A DNA stretch of 64,000 bases from Maratus speciosus (taxonomy: Eukaryota; Arthropoda; Arachnida; Araneae; Salticidae): the NCBI GenBank assembly GCA_963932465.1, contig OZ010792.1, forward strand, positions 281,215,836-281,279,835, given 5' to 3'. The position numbers and the translations under genes were made by a program. Shown piece after piece: positions 34,581-46,327 of this stretch; position 1 is the stretch's first letter; each line of letters begins with the position of its first letter. The notes beneath the pieces were generated by a model. The model was not told the DNA's origin. It did not search any database and worked only from the letters and a program-made list of their open reading frames with translations.

Positions 34581-34798
34581 CACTGTTAAAAATCTGCAAA
34601 AAAAAAAAAAAAAAAAAAAAAAATGTCCAGTCGTTCGACGGCTTTTAACGATAACGGTTACTTGACCGTATTATTAAGCGTATATGACAATAATATTGAC
34701 CATATTATGGTCAGAATAAAGTTAAATTACGGTTATGCAACCGTTTTCTATGAAAACGGTCGAATGACTGAACAGTTTGCTGCAAAATTTTAACAGTG
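34581..34798. mobile_element. Hairpin MITE, CACTGTTAA family
   Basis: Starts CACTGTTAAAAATCTGCA and ends TGCAAAATTTTAACAGTG. GTTCGACGG and TCGAATGAC, and AACGGTTACTTGACCG and CGGTTATGCAACCG, extend the pairing. A run of about 25 A at 34598-34623 interrupts the left arm. It is the small relative of the element at 27322-28399. Confidence 0.8.
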
Positions 34799-35115
34799 AG
34801 CAACGACAGCGAAATATGTCGTCAGTTGCGAATCTAATTGCTGTCATGGGACCTCGAACATAAGTAGAATTTGAGTCACTGTAGCCAATATATCTCATTT
34901 ATCATGAGTCTCAAATGACATACATAATTTCTAACACAATAAGAGAGTCATTATTATTATTAGAACATTCTTAAAAATTTGCAGGTATTGTTATTCAAAT
35001 ATCAATAAATCGAACAGTTTCTCATTTTATGCCAAATCCAAAATATCTTTCAGAAAATAATATTTTTACCGATTTTCTGGGTATGATAGTCGACATGGGG
35101 TCGTTGTCAAGTAGC

Positions 35116-35355
35116 GTTGGGTTGGGTTGATTTTTGACGGCCAATTATCTGCACGAGGGATATAGGCCCTAGGGGGGTGCCTTCCGTGGAGGTCTTTCTA
35201 AGGGAACCTAATCCGTATTAACGCATGGAAATTCACGGTTCGAAGAAAACCACGAAAACTCCGAACGATTAGGCCGACGGGCGCGATTGGGTTCGAACCC
35301 AGCACTTCCCGTCTACCAGCTTCGAGAGCAGAACCTCTCAGCCACTGGTGAGGCC
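35116..35355 (-). repeat. tRNA-derived SINE, copy 1
   Basis: On the minus strand the head reads ACCAGTGGCTGAGAGGTTCT (A-box-like), then GTGCTGGGTTCGAACCC (B box), and the tail ends in TTGG/CCAA repeats. A perfect target duplication CGTTGTCAAGTAGC is present at 35102-35115 and 35356-35369, although its first base could belong to the element. The head resembles a class II (Ser/Leu-like) tRNA. It matches 57476-57713. Confidence 0.9.
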
Positions 35356-35369
35356 CGTTGTCAAGTAGC

Positions 35370-36724
35370 AATCAATCGTGATTCAAGATTATCAAATTTA
35401 TGGAAAAATAAAAACTGCTGAATTATTCAGCATTTAAATGGTAATGATTGCAAATTTCATGCATTTATAGATAAAAATCGACATGTGAATGCATCAGAAA
35501 TATTCGCATTGTTGAACTAGGGAAAATTCTTTTTTTTTTCTTTATTTATTTTAGAATAATCTTCAATAAACATAATATGAGTCAATATCTGAAAATTGGA
35601 CAATTTGCGTCCAGTGCCAATAATAGTTCATTAATTATACTAAAACCAAAAACTGAAAAAATGTAATATATTGTAACATTTGTTATAACAATTACCAATG
35701 ATAAATGGACATTTAATGATGCATAAATAATTAATTTTAAGCTTTAAACAAACGAAATCATCATTTCAGTCCCTGTCACCAGGTACAAATATCCAATATT
35801 AAATCTACGCTGTAAACATTTCTATAAATATTATTAACTTTTGCTGTTGTATATTTATACCTATATATATATATATATATAGTATGGGAAAATATAATTT
35901 TCCTTTATTAGTATAGATTGTATAGTAAAATATCGTAGTAAATATATTTGTTCCTGAGGTTGGCCATCATCTCAGTCCCTTTAAACTCGCATTTAGGTTA
36001 ACAGATACTAGGTGGAGCTGGTTGAACTATTTCTATTGTAACAGCAACTGTAGTTAAGTTAGCCACCATGGATGAAGGCAAGTTGTTCCTCTCTTTGTTT
36101 CCTTTTTAGAAATATTTAGTTTTCGTTCTGAATAGGGATGAGTATTTTTTTATAGCATCATTCATGTCCCTGTATTTATTTTTTTTATTTATAACAAAAA
36201 AGCTTATTGCAACTTTATTTATGCAACATACAAATATCACATGGCATATTTAATTATTTACATGTGTGCAAAATGATTCAATAAGATGGCTGTGCAGCTG
36301 TTAAGACAAAAATATCACCTCAGTCCCCGTCATCTCAATCCCAATTATTAGACACTGATTATGGTGTTAACACACACTTTCTTCCATAAAAGTTTATTCT
36401 ACGTATAAAATATACATCCTTGATCTCAAAATACTACAGCGTTTAAACGAAAAAACATGTATAATAGTATATAATTATATGTGGTAGTTGGTACATTAAT
36501 TTAAAAAAAAATAAAAATTTTGGAATGAAATTGTCCGTTTTTCAGATATTGACCCATATATAAATATTTTCTTGCCTAATAAAACTAAAATTCACTTTTT
36601 TTAGTACATCCTGCTCATTAGTTATAACTTATTTGACATTTTAATTAACTTGCATACTAAAATTGTATTACTTAACTTGTGTCCTAAAATTGTATTACAT
36701 AACTTGTATACTGAATTACTTATA
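35370..36724. other. Intergenic DNA
   Basis: No gene is confirmed. The phrase CAGTCCC after ATC or CCT occurs at about 35767, 35973 and 36318. A perfect-Kozak ATG lies at 36068 (see separate entry). A (TA)n run lies at about 35863-35881. Confidence 0.35.
36068..36077 (+). other. Possible start codon in a strong Kozak context with a GC splice donor
   Basis: GCCACCATGG is followed after ten coding bases (ATGGATGAAG) by GCAAGT, the classical form of a GC-AG donor. Without splicing the frame stops after 13 codons. No downstream exon was recognised, so this is weak. Confidence 0.15.
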
Positions 36725-37625
36725 TACTTTTTAAAGATGAATTTAGCATTCTATTTATTTATTTGCTGATGTAAAGAAATCGATACTGGATTCAAATGGA
36801 GTGCGAAAACTTACGAAGTATTAAAGTAATTTAACATCTTTCTAAATATTTGTCATCTTTTAAGCATTTTGCACATAGTGTAATTTTAAGTTTAACTTTT
36901 TAAAGATGAATTTAGCATTCTATTTATTTATTTATTTGCTGATGTAAAGAAATCGATACTGGATTCAAATGGAGTGCGGAAACTTACGAAGTATTAAAGT
37001 AATTTAACATCTTTCTAAATATTTTTTGTCATCTTTTAAGTATTTTGCACATAGTGTAATTTTAAGTTTAACTTTTTAAAGATGAATTTAGCATTCTATT
37101 TATTTATTTGCTGATGTAAAGAAATCGATACTGGATTCAAATGGAGTGTGGAAACTTAAGAAGCATTAAAGTAATTTAACATTGAATATTTTAACACGTG
37201 ATTTACCATATTACTAACTAAGCGTAGAACCAACAGAGTGAAAAATGTCCAAGCCGGGAATCGAATCCGGAACCCTTGGAATAGTGTTCCAAGTGCTCGA
37301 CCATTTAAGCTACAAAGACATACCCAGCTTAGCATCTCTCAGTCACACATGCTGGTAAAGCTGCAAATGCAGCACAAGATGGAACAGTTTATGAGCACAC
37401 AATCCTGCGGCGAAAGATGAGGCTCAAATAAACCCAGCATCAGTGAACATATATATAAATAATTTCGAGCGTAATTTCACTGCTGAAAATTAATTGAAAA
37501 ATTATTTATATAATTTAACATCTTTTTAAATATTTTTTGTCATCTTTTAAGTATTTTGCACATAGTGTAATTTTAACTTTTTAAAGATGAATTTAGCATT
37601 CTATTTATTTATTTTCTGATGTATA
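36725..37625. repeat. ~174-bp tandem array split by a tRNA-like element
   Basis: AAAGATGAATTTAGCATTC recurs at about 36735, 36904, 37079 and 37582. Each is followed by AAGAAATCGATACTGGATTC (absent from the last, partial unit) and AATTTAACATCTTT. Three units precede and a partial unit follows the insertion at 37183-37510. Confidence 0.9.
37183..37510 (-). repeat. tRNA-like dispersed repeat, copy 2
   Basis: Inserted in the ~174-bp array with a perfect 11-bp duplication TAATTTAACAT (37172-37182 and 37511-37521). On the minus strand, about 37323-37246, a tRNA-like stretch has A-box-like TAGCTTAAATGGTCGAGCA. Its anticodon arm has stem TTGGA/TCCAA around ACACTAT (apparent anticodon ACT), and the B box is GGATTCGATTCC. 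The acceptor stem is partly mismatched, so a functional tRNA is unlikely. The tRNA-like part lies towards the 3' side of the element rather than at its head. The 60-codon plus-strand frame here is spurious. Confidence 0.75.
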
Positions 37626-38548
37626 CCAAATATTTTCTAATCTTAGTTCTCTTGTTTTTCTCAGAAATTCACCTCCTGCATGTATGGAGCAATCGATCGC
37701 CCAAACTTTGTTTCTCAGAAATCGGAACGACATTTCGTAAAAGGAAATTTTAACGGAGCAGAATTAAAAGGGTGAAGAACTATTACTCTTGGCATCGAAT
37801 CATTTATTATCTTCCTTTTCTTTGAATCCGCCCGTTTTGACGCCAATTCGGGTAGAGACAGGAAAAGTCTCAGAGTTTAAAAGTGACTCATTTACAGCAT
37901 CTGACCCATGACTCTGATGTATACAGCTTATGTAATGAACTGAGTAACTAAGAGCATCCTTATGTTTTTGAAAATTCCAATGCCTTTGACATATCAGGGT
38001 CATCTGCTCTTTTCGGGAAGATACTAAGAAAGAAGCGATTTCAGAATACGTGGATCCGGATTTGCTCATCAGTACAGTGGCGCATAGGAATTTGAATCAA
38101 TATTACTAAGAAAATTGAGAAATTTGTTGTCATATATATATATATGTGAGAAATAGAGTTTTTGCATAAATATTTAACGTAAAAAACAATATAAAAAATA
38201 ACGGATTATCAAAGTTTGTGAAATAGCATGCAATTATTTAAAAAATTCAGGAAAGAAATTTTCTTGAGAATAAAATTAAAAGAAGCAGAACAGAAAACAG
38301 CAGGAGCAAAATACTTTATCGTTACTACTGTTTTTCACGCATTTTTTAACCCTTACCAACAAAATCGAAAAGTGTTTATGAGGTCGGTTTCTCCGCAATC
38401 TAATTCCCATAAATATACTCGGATTGCCATGTAATTTATATATGCTAATGAGCTTTACCATGATATGTTCCAGTACTGAAATATGAATGAGCCCATAGCA
38501 TTTATAGTTCGTCTACAGAGATATTCAAAAGAATCCCGTTATGTCATA
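37626..38548. other. Intergenic DNA
   Basis: No supported gene. An 89-codon minus-strand frame (37800-38069) was considered and not accepted. A short (TA)n run lies near 38133-38146. Confidence 0.35.
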
Positions 38549-38556
38549 GTCTATGG

Positions 38557-39283
38557 CAGTGTCGGCGAACTTTTTCACGTGCGCGTGCCGAAAATTCACA
38601 AACAATATCTATCAAAACTGTACCGTGCCAAACTCTTACAAAAATAATTTGGTGGTTTACGATACTTATACGAAACACTGGTTATAAAATCGGTTGCTTT
38701 CATGCATTAATATAATTAATAATTAAAAATATTAAAAATCAAAATGCGATTTTTCTGTATACTAGAGTCATCCATTAAATGAAAGTACGAGTTTTCATTT
38801 CATTAATTTTTAACTTACTAAGTTGCTTACTTTCCAAGTTGCTTTAAACAATGTACTAATAATGCATTTATGAGACTTTTGCTGTTGTACGTTTGATGGA
38901 AATAGCTCTATATCTGGTTCATATTTTGTTATTTTTACAAATGTACATAGCTAAATTGGATCCATTTGTCATTTTATTGCAGTGACTGTCAGACGAAATT
39001 AATTTGAAAATTATAGTTTTTAAATTCAGATAGAAAGCCAATGTACATGTCAAAAACGTTGCATAGCATCATAGGAAAAGAAAATTAACCCAATGTATTA
39101 ATTTATGTTAAAAAGTAATTACACTATTTACGATAGTCTGAACATATGGAACACAATTTTATCGGATATCACAGAAATAAAAAAAGGATTTTATCTGTAT
39201 AACGATTACCAAACTTTTCTCGTGCCTGAAAAATTAGATTACGTGCCAACTCTGGCACGCGTGCCATAGGTTCGTCAACCCTG
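38557..39283. mobile_element. Non-autonomous hAT-type element
   Basis: The ends CAGTGTCGGCGAACTTTTT and GGTTCGTCAACCCTG are inverted, and GCGCGTGCC and GGCACGCGTGCC follow inwards. Perfect 8-bp duplications GTCTATGG flank it at 38549-38556 and 39284-39291, as expected for hAT. The interior is AT-rich with no transposase frame. Confidence 0.9.
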
Positions 39284-39498
39284 GTCTATGGGGACAATTT
39301 GTTAGCAATGTATTTTAATGATGCGACATTATTTCAAACATATTCAAATCGATATACAGCACTGCGGTATACTACAAGATGTTTACTGTAGAATAAGGTG
39401 TATATAGAATTTATCATTCATTTACAGGGATACACAAAATCATTCGGGTACAGTACTATCTATGAGCGATAATCACTGGGCATGTGTTTTTAGTTCTA

Positions 39499-40343
39499 CA
39501 GAGTGTCCTAAAAGTTCAAGCACTCCAAATTAAAGAGCTCATTGTCCGTGATTTTTTTTTTAAATATTAAACTTAATCGCCTGTTTATCATTGCATCAGT
39601 TCTTGAGTTTTTATCGGTTGATTCTTTTCGCGCTCAATTGGCCCGGGAATATATTCTATATTATTTTGTTCGTAGTGAAATGAGTTTATCGCATTCAGAG
39701 AACTGCGCTACTCGAAACTTATTTTTAACGTGAATCGTATATAATGAAAATTCAGCAATTTCTTGCATTGTTAGAAGTGAACGAACGAGGTTCTTGGTTC
39801 CAACAAGATGGTGCAATAATCCATACAAGTGATGAAATCATGGGTATGCTTGAAGAATTTTTTGGCGATCTCAAAAAATCTTTGACCACCTCGATCCTCT
39901 GATCTGAGCATCCCGAACTTTTTTTTACGTGGGGATATTTAAAGATCAAAGTTTATGCAAATAATCCTCAAACAACAGATGATCTGGAAATTGACATTAC
40001 TCAAAGGATAAAGGAAGTAACTCCCAGCATGTTAAAAAGCGTTTCTATAAACATGCGCAAACGAGTTCAGCTTTGCCCTCCTAGAAAGTGGTCGACATTT
40101 TGAACGTTTATTATAAATGTAAGTTCCGTATTTATAAATATGCCCAAAAGAGTTCAGCTTTATGCCCTCCTAGAAAGTGGTCGACATTTTGAACATTTAT
40201 TATAAATGCAAGTTCAGCATTTTTTTGTATGTGATGTTAAAAGTGCCTTTTATCATTAGCGTAAAAGTAATCGTTTTAACGTTTGTTGTTTTGTGAACAA
40301 TAAACCCATATGTCGCCAGTATGGGAACTTTTAGGAAACTCTG
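39499..40343 (+). mobile_element. Truncated mariner-like transposon
   Basis: The ends CAGAGTGTCCTAAAAGTTC and GAACTTTTAGGAAACTCTG are inverted and bounded by TA at 39497-39498 and 40344-40345. Only the C-terminal third of a transposase remains (39770-40103). Its last ~70 bp, including GAGTTCAGCTTT and GTGGTCGACATTTTGAAC, is repeated at about 40140-40210. Confidence 0.85.
39770..40103 (+). pseudogene. Mariner-like transposase, C-terminal remnant
   Basis: This is the back end of a DDE transposase of the Tc1/mariner type, which would act on the ends of the element around it. Readable parts are WFQQDGAIIHTSDEIMGML near 39796, which holds the second catalytic Asp, then SEHPEL followed by FFTWGYLKIKVYANNPQTTD at about 39900-39980. 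The segment DDLEIDITQRIKEVTPSML comes after that, and RKRVQLCPPRKWS precedes the stop near 40103. The third catalytic Asp region (PRSPDL in relatives) is lost in a frameshifted stretch around 39890-39910. The N-terminal two thirds, with the DNA-binding domain and first catalytic Asp, are missing. The copy cannot be active. Confidence 0.8.
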
Positions 40344-42544
40344 TATTATACGTTTTAAAATTTAACTGATGTTTTTCATATTACTTGGGGTGTATTAATT
40401 CTATTGATCATACACAGAACTGCAGTATATTTTTGTTTATCGACGGAATTTTCAACTGAGTTTTGCGTTTCCTATTTGAACTAAATTCTGGCATACCATG
40501 CAATATATGCACAAATTCAGAAATCAAGTAAAACGCTTGAAAGAAAAAAAAAGAAGAAGAAGAAGAAGAAAAAGGAAAGAAATCTAACTTTTGCGACTAA
40601 TACTAAATGGTAATCGTTGACATTGGGCTTTTAAATGTGTTATGTGTCTTCTATAATGTTTATCTAGATATCTCCTTTTGCCTTACTAAATGGCGAAGTT
40701 CCCTTACAAAAATAACTAATATGAATTAATATAAGAAAATATATAATTAAATTTACCTTAAAAGCAGAGTTTTTCTTGAAGGTGTGTTCACTCGTAAGCA
40801 AATTTCGCCGATTAATGAATCCTGTACAGTTCCACTTGAATATACAGCATTGCTTTGATATGGTTTTTTATACTTTATTTGATTTTAACTGTTAGTAATT
40901 ATTAACTGCAAACATGATATATAGCTTTCTGGTCATTTGAATGTTATTGCACTGATGATGGTCTAAAACTTAGCCTGAAACGTTTGCATTTTTAATTGTA
41001 TATGTATTTATGTAATTTATACTTGAATATCTGATGAACTGTAATATATTTCTAATTTTCCTTACAATATTCTGAATATGTTGGAAAGGGTTCCATAATC
41101 TATACTTGATACATGATTGTTCTTTCTTGATATATTCGTTGTCGCAGAAGATTATTTTCTATCTATCTTATAAGTTTTTTTAATGTTTTGGGATTGTTTT
41201 AACCTCGATATCGAAACCCCCACGAAAATACATTTCATTTTGTGTAAATAAATCAAACAAATGTAAATAAAGTATCGTTGTTTGAAAATTTGTATGTTCA
41301 TGTGATGAATGGGTAGTTTAAATGTTTAAAAGCAAAACTGTACAAATGACATATTTACAATTCTAAATAAACCATTGTAGCATATTTTAAAATTTTAATT
41401 ATTATTATTATTATTTAATTTTCAATTATTACTTTAAGGGGGGAAAAACACATTGCTGCATTTTTCGTAAATTTTGGGAAAATGTCGCTTGTATGCCGTT
41501 TAGTTCTAACACAGTGATATGTATAATAATGCAGTTAAGAAACAAAACAGCAGCTGATTTGTTTTCTAGATTATTGGCTCTCAAACATTTATGCCTTCTG
41601 TATTCCTTGAAAAACTATTTCTATCTGACATACTCGCTATTTTTTTTTTTTTTTACTTATTAGGTTTATGAATAGGAAAATGGAAACAAACAAAACAACA
41701 CAACTCAAGGATGCAAACAAATTTTATCTTTATTTTACTTTCTGCATTTCACTATAAAATGAAATGTAGAATAAAATGGGCAGTGTTTGTGAAATTATCA
41801 CGTTAGACTTAGTTTCACCTTGTAATTTTTACAAATTTTGTCCATTTTCTAAGATTTCTCGATTCACGTTTATTGTCTTTAATTTATTAAAAAGCATTAA
41901 AAGTCTTATTTCAATTATATTTTCCATGATAATGACCTTAAACCATGTCTCAAAACTCTAACGGTTTGCCAGATTTTTTCAATATTTTGAACTTTATATG
42001 TGCTCAGCAGCATTTAACTAGGCCAAAGATGGCAAACCGTTTACATTAATTATTTAAGCAGCCTTTCTCATAGATGTCTTTCTATCTAGAGGAAAATTAA
42101 GAACCTTATCTAAAAAAAACCCAACATAATTTGTTTTCCAGAACAATCCATAATATCAACATGTAAAATATTCTACAAATCAAGTAAAATTATTTTATTA
42201 AAATAAAAAACGTATTTACTTTTATACTAAACAATATAACATTTTATTTCAACAGGCACTTTATTTACACAAATTCCACAAGTGCTCTATCACATTTGTG
42301 ATATAATTTTCTAACATTTTCATACAAATTAATAATTTTAAAGATCGAATATAATTTTGCTCTTGAAAATATTAAGAGCATACATATTCTTGAACTTATA
42401 AAGATGTGAATTATTTATTACAGCGCAGAAATCGTTTTAAGTTCTTTTGATTCTGTGTTTTCTAATTGTCCTATCCCTTTTGAGAGCTACTGTATCTTTT
42501 ATGCCAAACATAAAAGTAAGACAATATTTTAAAAGAAACAAAAC
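40344..42544. other. AT-rich intergenic DNA
   Basis: No gene was found. Simple repeats include GAA repeats near 40550-40570, ATT repeats near 41400 and a T run near 41641. The 61-codon frame at 41776 is not supported by composition or context. Confidence 0.45.
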
Positions 42545-42700
42545 CTTTTCACTAAAAATATTTAACAATTCTCTTTTTCACCTTATAAAATAACTCTTAG
42601 ATATTTAATTGCCCAAACGAAACGTTTACTGAGCTCAGACAATAACTTAAAATCGTAGTTCCACTTCTTAATGACATAGAAAACTTCGCTTACAACTAAA
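42545..42700. repeat. Dispersed relative of the satellite at 1-2790
   Basis: The lines TTAATTGCCCAAACGAAACG and GTTCCACTTCTTAATG match, with substitutions, the satellite lines TTAATTACCCAAAAGAAACC and GTTCCACTTATTAATGG near 1137-1205 and 2385-2450. About 150 bp is recognisable. Confidence 0.6.
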
Positions 42701-44148
42701 ATAGCAAAAATGAAAGATGTTATCCCTCCATGAGTCTAAAGAAATGGGTACGAGTTCAAATAATTTCTTTTGTCCTCTTCCAAGTATATTTAAGATATGT
42801 TTAGTCTTTTCTTTGTATTGTTCTAAGTTGTGACAATTTAATTGGATTAAATATTTCACAAATCCAATAGATTTGATAAGGTTTAAAATTTCACAAGTTT
42901 CTGGAAGAGTAAAATATATATATATATTGATTTCTTATTTTTTTTTTCTTCGTGAAAGAATAACGCAAATTTTTCAAAATAATATGTTACAATCTGAATA
43001 TTTGACAGTTTCGGGCAAATAACTTGGATTACACCCAGTAAAACTTGTGAAAATGGAAAACTCTATATAAAGGAATCCTGCCTTAAACAGAAACTTTATG
43101 GTCCTTGCGAAGATGTAGTAAAAAACCATTTTTACTAACTCATTTAGTTGTTCCGTGCCGTAATAGCCAAAATCGGCGATATTGGCAAAAAAAACAACAA
43201 AAAAAAACAAAACCAATAAACTAGATAAACGCTCTCTATATATTACAGAGCTTATGGCAAACCAGTAGACGGGACAAAAATACGACATTTACATTAAATA
43301 AACCTGTAAATTTTATAGAATTTTGCATAATTTTGAAGTTTTGCTAAATTGTTTAGTTGGAGCTGACAATTGACATTTCCCTTTCAAAAATTATAAAGTT
43401 TTTTTTACGCAATTTAATCAATTACGATTTAGTTCTGAAGTGTGTTTTTTGTAGCGTTTTTTTATCGTTTGTTTGTAAAAATACGTGTTTTTAAATGTAA
43501 TTTTTACAAAGACAGAGACCCCCAAAAAATTTTTCCAAAAAAAGTCCAATCCGTTTTCCGAATTGTTTAGGAAAACGGACTTTGTTCTTTTTTCTCTTAG
43601 GTATTCGGTGAGGGTAATTCATAATAACCACATCCGTTGCGATCCGCCCTCGTTCGGTAGGCCTGTAATCATAGTTGATTTTGTTGTCGAATTTTGAAAA
43701 TAAACGATTTATGCATGAGATTCTTGATTTTCTCCATTTTGTCATGGAAATTTTCCAATTCTAATTTCAGATTCACATTTCCCACTTTTAACAACATAAA
43801 GTCCCCCAAAATCAAGTCATTTCAATGTCATTTACGAACTCTACCATCCGTATCCACGCAAACGCGCCTTTTGTCCCACTTTGTGCCTTTATGTAGTCTA
43901 AAAGTTTCATTTCTTACTCAACTCTGACAAACACTATATGATTAAAAATGTCCTCAAAGTATAAATAATATAACATTGCATTTCAAACATTTAATTGAAA
44001 TCAAGAATCCTTAAATTGTAAGAAAAAAAAATTAATCATAAAAGATATTTCTTCCCAATTTAGACTTATATTAATTTCTAATTTTAATTGAAATCCACAA
44101 AATCACCACACAGTGCTAATATTAAATAATAAAAGTTGGAGAACTCTT
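42701..44148. other. Intergenic DNA with one faint repeat
   Basis: Around 43060-43110 the phrase GGAATCCTGCCTTAAACAG and its neighbours resemble GGAATCCTGTCTTGAACTG near 44765-44785, so an old element is shared. The overlapping frames at 43485-43745 on both strands are AT/Lys/Phe-rich and match nothing I know. No gene is called. Confidence 0.35.
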
Positions 44149-44409
44149 CACTGTAAAAAAAAGGACTAAAAAACGGAGATTCTACTGGCAATCGAGACGC
44201 CAGTACTATTTCCGTATTTTAACGCAAATTTCCCTGCATAAATTCCAGAAATCCGTATTTTTACGGAAAAATTTCCCCATAAATTACAGAAAATTTTCCG
44301 TTCTTCTGGAATTTATGTGGGGAAATTTCCGTTAAAATACGGAAATAGTACTGGCATTTCGATTGCCAGTAGAATCTCTGTTTTTTTTTTTTGTTTTTTT
44401 TTTACAGTG
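44149..44409. mobile_element. Hairpin MITE, CACTG family (ACGGAAAT subgroup)
   Basis: Starts CACTGTAAAAAAAAGGAC and ends TTTTTTTTTACAGTG. The arms GATTCTACTGGCAATCGA and CGATTGCCAGTAGAATC pair almost perfectly, as do AGTACTATTTCCGTATTTTA and its complement. A direct repeat of host sequence (TTAATCATAAAA with ATTTCTT following) lies on both sides at about 44033 and 44450. Confidence 0.85.
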
Positions 44410-44902
44410 TTAAATAGTATTAAATAAATACATACATAAATAAATATTTAATCATAAAAAGTATTTCTTACCCAACTTAGACTTACATTCAATTTCTAGT
44501 TTTAATGTGTTTCTTTTTTTTTAATTTTAAGACATTTTACTATAATGCTAGAAACACCGACAATTTTAAATTTAAAACCGAATGTAAATTCATAATTAGT
44601 AAATATATTATCTCTCTTTCAAACACATACTAATGTATAATTTAGATTTTAAATTATTTTTGTTTGTAGCAAAACTAATGCGTCAATTTTATTTTTGAAA
44701 CACATATGTTTTTAAAATTATTCAATATAGGGTGAAACTCGTGATAACGGAAATCGCCTATAACGGAATCCTGTCTTGAACTGAAAAATTCATGGTCCTG
44801 ACGGGATAAATAGCATGCAAATCGCAGCCCTGCAAATACGGAAACGTATCTAAATCGAAATTTCTTCTTATCCCTTGCGATTTAGTTTTCACAATTTTTC
44901 TG
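44410..44902. other. AT-rich intergenic DNA
   Basis: No gene. It holds the partner of the faint repeat at 43060 (about 44730-44810, containing CGTGATAACGG), perhaps a relic of a pogo-type terminal region. This is a guess from a single phrase. Confidence 0.3.
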
Positions 44903-45615
44903 TACCGTATTTTATGGTAGAAATGCCGCACCCGTCGTAAGCGCCGCACTCTTCAAAATTGATCTGGAGTAAGCTTTAAAATATTGTAATCGCCGTACCC
45001 GTCGTAAACGCCGCACCTGTGGGAATGCTACTTTTGTTGACAATGTCGCATTGACTTAACTTTAATCAAAGTGTTCTGAACAGTGTAATGTGCCTCATTT
45101 TTAATAACTTCAGATTCTAAAATTTTATTTAAATATTTAAATCAGGTTTTAAATATTTTTATGTAATTTTTAAATTAAGGGGTCTCAGGACTCTTAAAGC
45201 TTTAAAATTTTCGAAATTTTAATTTTTTTAGATGTTAAACTCTTTTCTTTTCTGAACATTTTGATGTAATTGTTTCATTGAAATTCCTATTAGAACAGAA
45301 GTTATGGCTTTTACAGTTATACACGTTCAATAGCTGAAGCGTCGCACTGTGGGGTATTTGAAGAATCTGGCCGGCCAAAAGTCGATTTCATAAAGTACAG
45401 CGCAGGATCGAACGGATGGATATAAGTTGAAACTGAATCATTGGGGAATCACGTGATGCGATTTTTATCTCCTTTAAGAGAACGATGACCTCCTGTTATC
45501 GGTTGAAACTGGAGTGTTGCGTTAAGTGTATGAGTGTCAAATCGTTCTTCATTGTGACTTCCTATTTTTGAATGTGAATAACTTTAGTTTTGGAAGTATT
45601 TAAAATCTAATCGTT

Positions 45616-45634
45616 ATGGATAGTGACGAGGCAG
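45616..45634 (+). CDS. Transib transposase, exon 1 (seven codons, the last split)
   Basis: ATG GAT AGT GAC GAG GCA G is followed directly by a GTATGT donor at 45635-45640. It joins in phase to the acceptor TTTTTATTTAG ending at 46327, so that the split codon gives Gly and the protein continues PSNVRVMTRKEF. The predicted intron is 693 bp. The start is chosen because it is the ATG nearest a good donor in phase with the long exon. Splicing is inferred and not proven. Confidence 0.55.
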
Positions 45635-46327
45635 GTATGTATCATTATTATCATTAACTTTGAATTGAGAAAGAAATAGTTTTAGTATTTACAAAATTAA
45701 TTTAAAATAACGCATATTTTTCTATTATTTTTTCCCTTGTTTCCCAATTCACGAAGGGTTTAGTTATATTTCCAAACATTTCCAAGCAAAGTTACTTATT
45801 GTACCAATAAATATACACCCTTCTATTTGTGTTTTCGTTTAAAGTAGTTCCACCTTCGTCCCCTTTTTAAAATGAAGGCGATATAAATATGCTCTTCCAA
45901 AATTCTGAGTAAGCATACAAAATTACTATATATTGATTTTTAACTGATATTTATCATATAAATTTTAATATTAAAAAAATTGTTATGATTCATTAGAAAA
46001 TGATCACATTTGTTTATTTTTCAGTCATTCTGATTGAAATTAAATTTATATAATTAAAAAAAATTGCTTTAAAATAATGTATTTATTCCCTTTTATCTTT
46101 TGTTAAGCACTTTTCACAAAATTGAAATAATTTATTGCTCGTTATTAACATTTGTTTACCTAAAAAATAAGTCGAGGAAATTTTCCATATGTTTTTGTTA
46201 AAAGTTAGTGAAAGATTGTGAGATTTTTTTTTTTTTAAATAAGGGATAAAATGATGTTATCTATCTAAATTGCATATAACTATTATGCATTCTTTTTTGT
46301 TCATATTTTGTATTTATTTTTATTTAG

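Noticed and set aside
37246..37323. Functional tRNA gene on the minus strand
   Set aside because: The acceptor stem is mismatched, the sequence is embedded in an element with a target duplication, and a sister copy has a shortened anticodon arm.
37800..38069. 89-codon minus-strand frame starting MSKSGSTYSEIA
   Set aside because: No recognisable motif, no convincing splice sites, and no homologue that I know. It might be an exon but cannot be supported.
43485..43745. Overlapping frames of 70 and 84 codons on opposite strands
   Set aside because: Both are rich in residues favoured by AT-rich DNA. Neither has a start context, motif or repeat-independent support.
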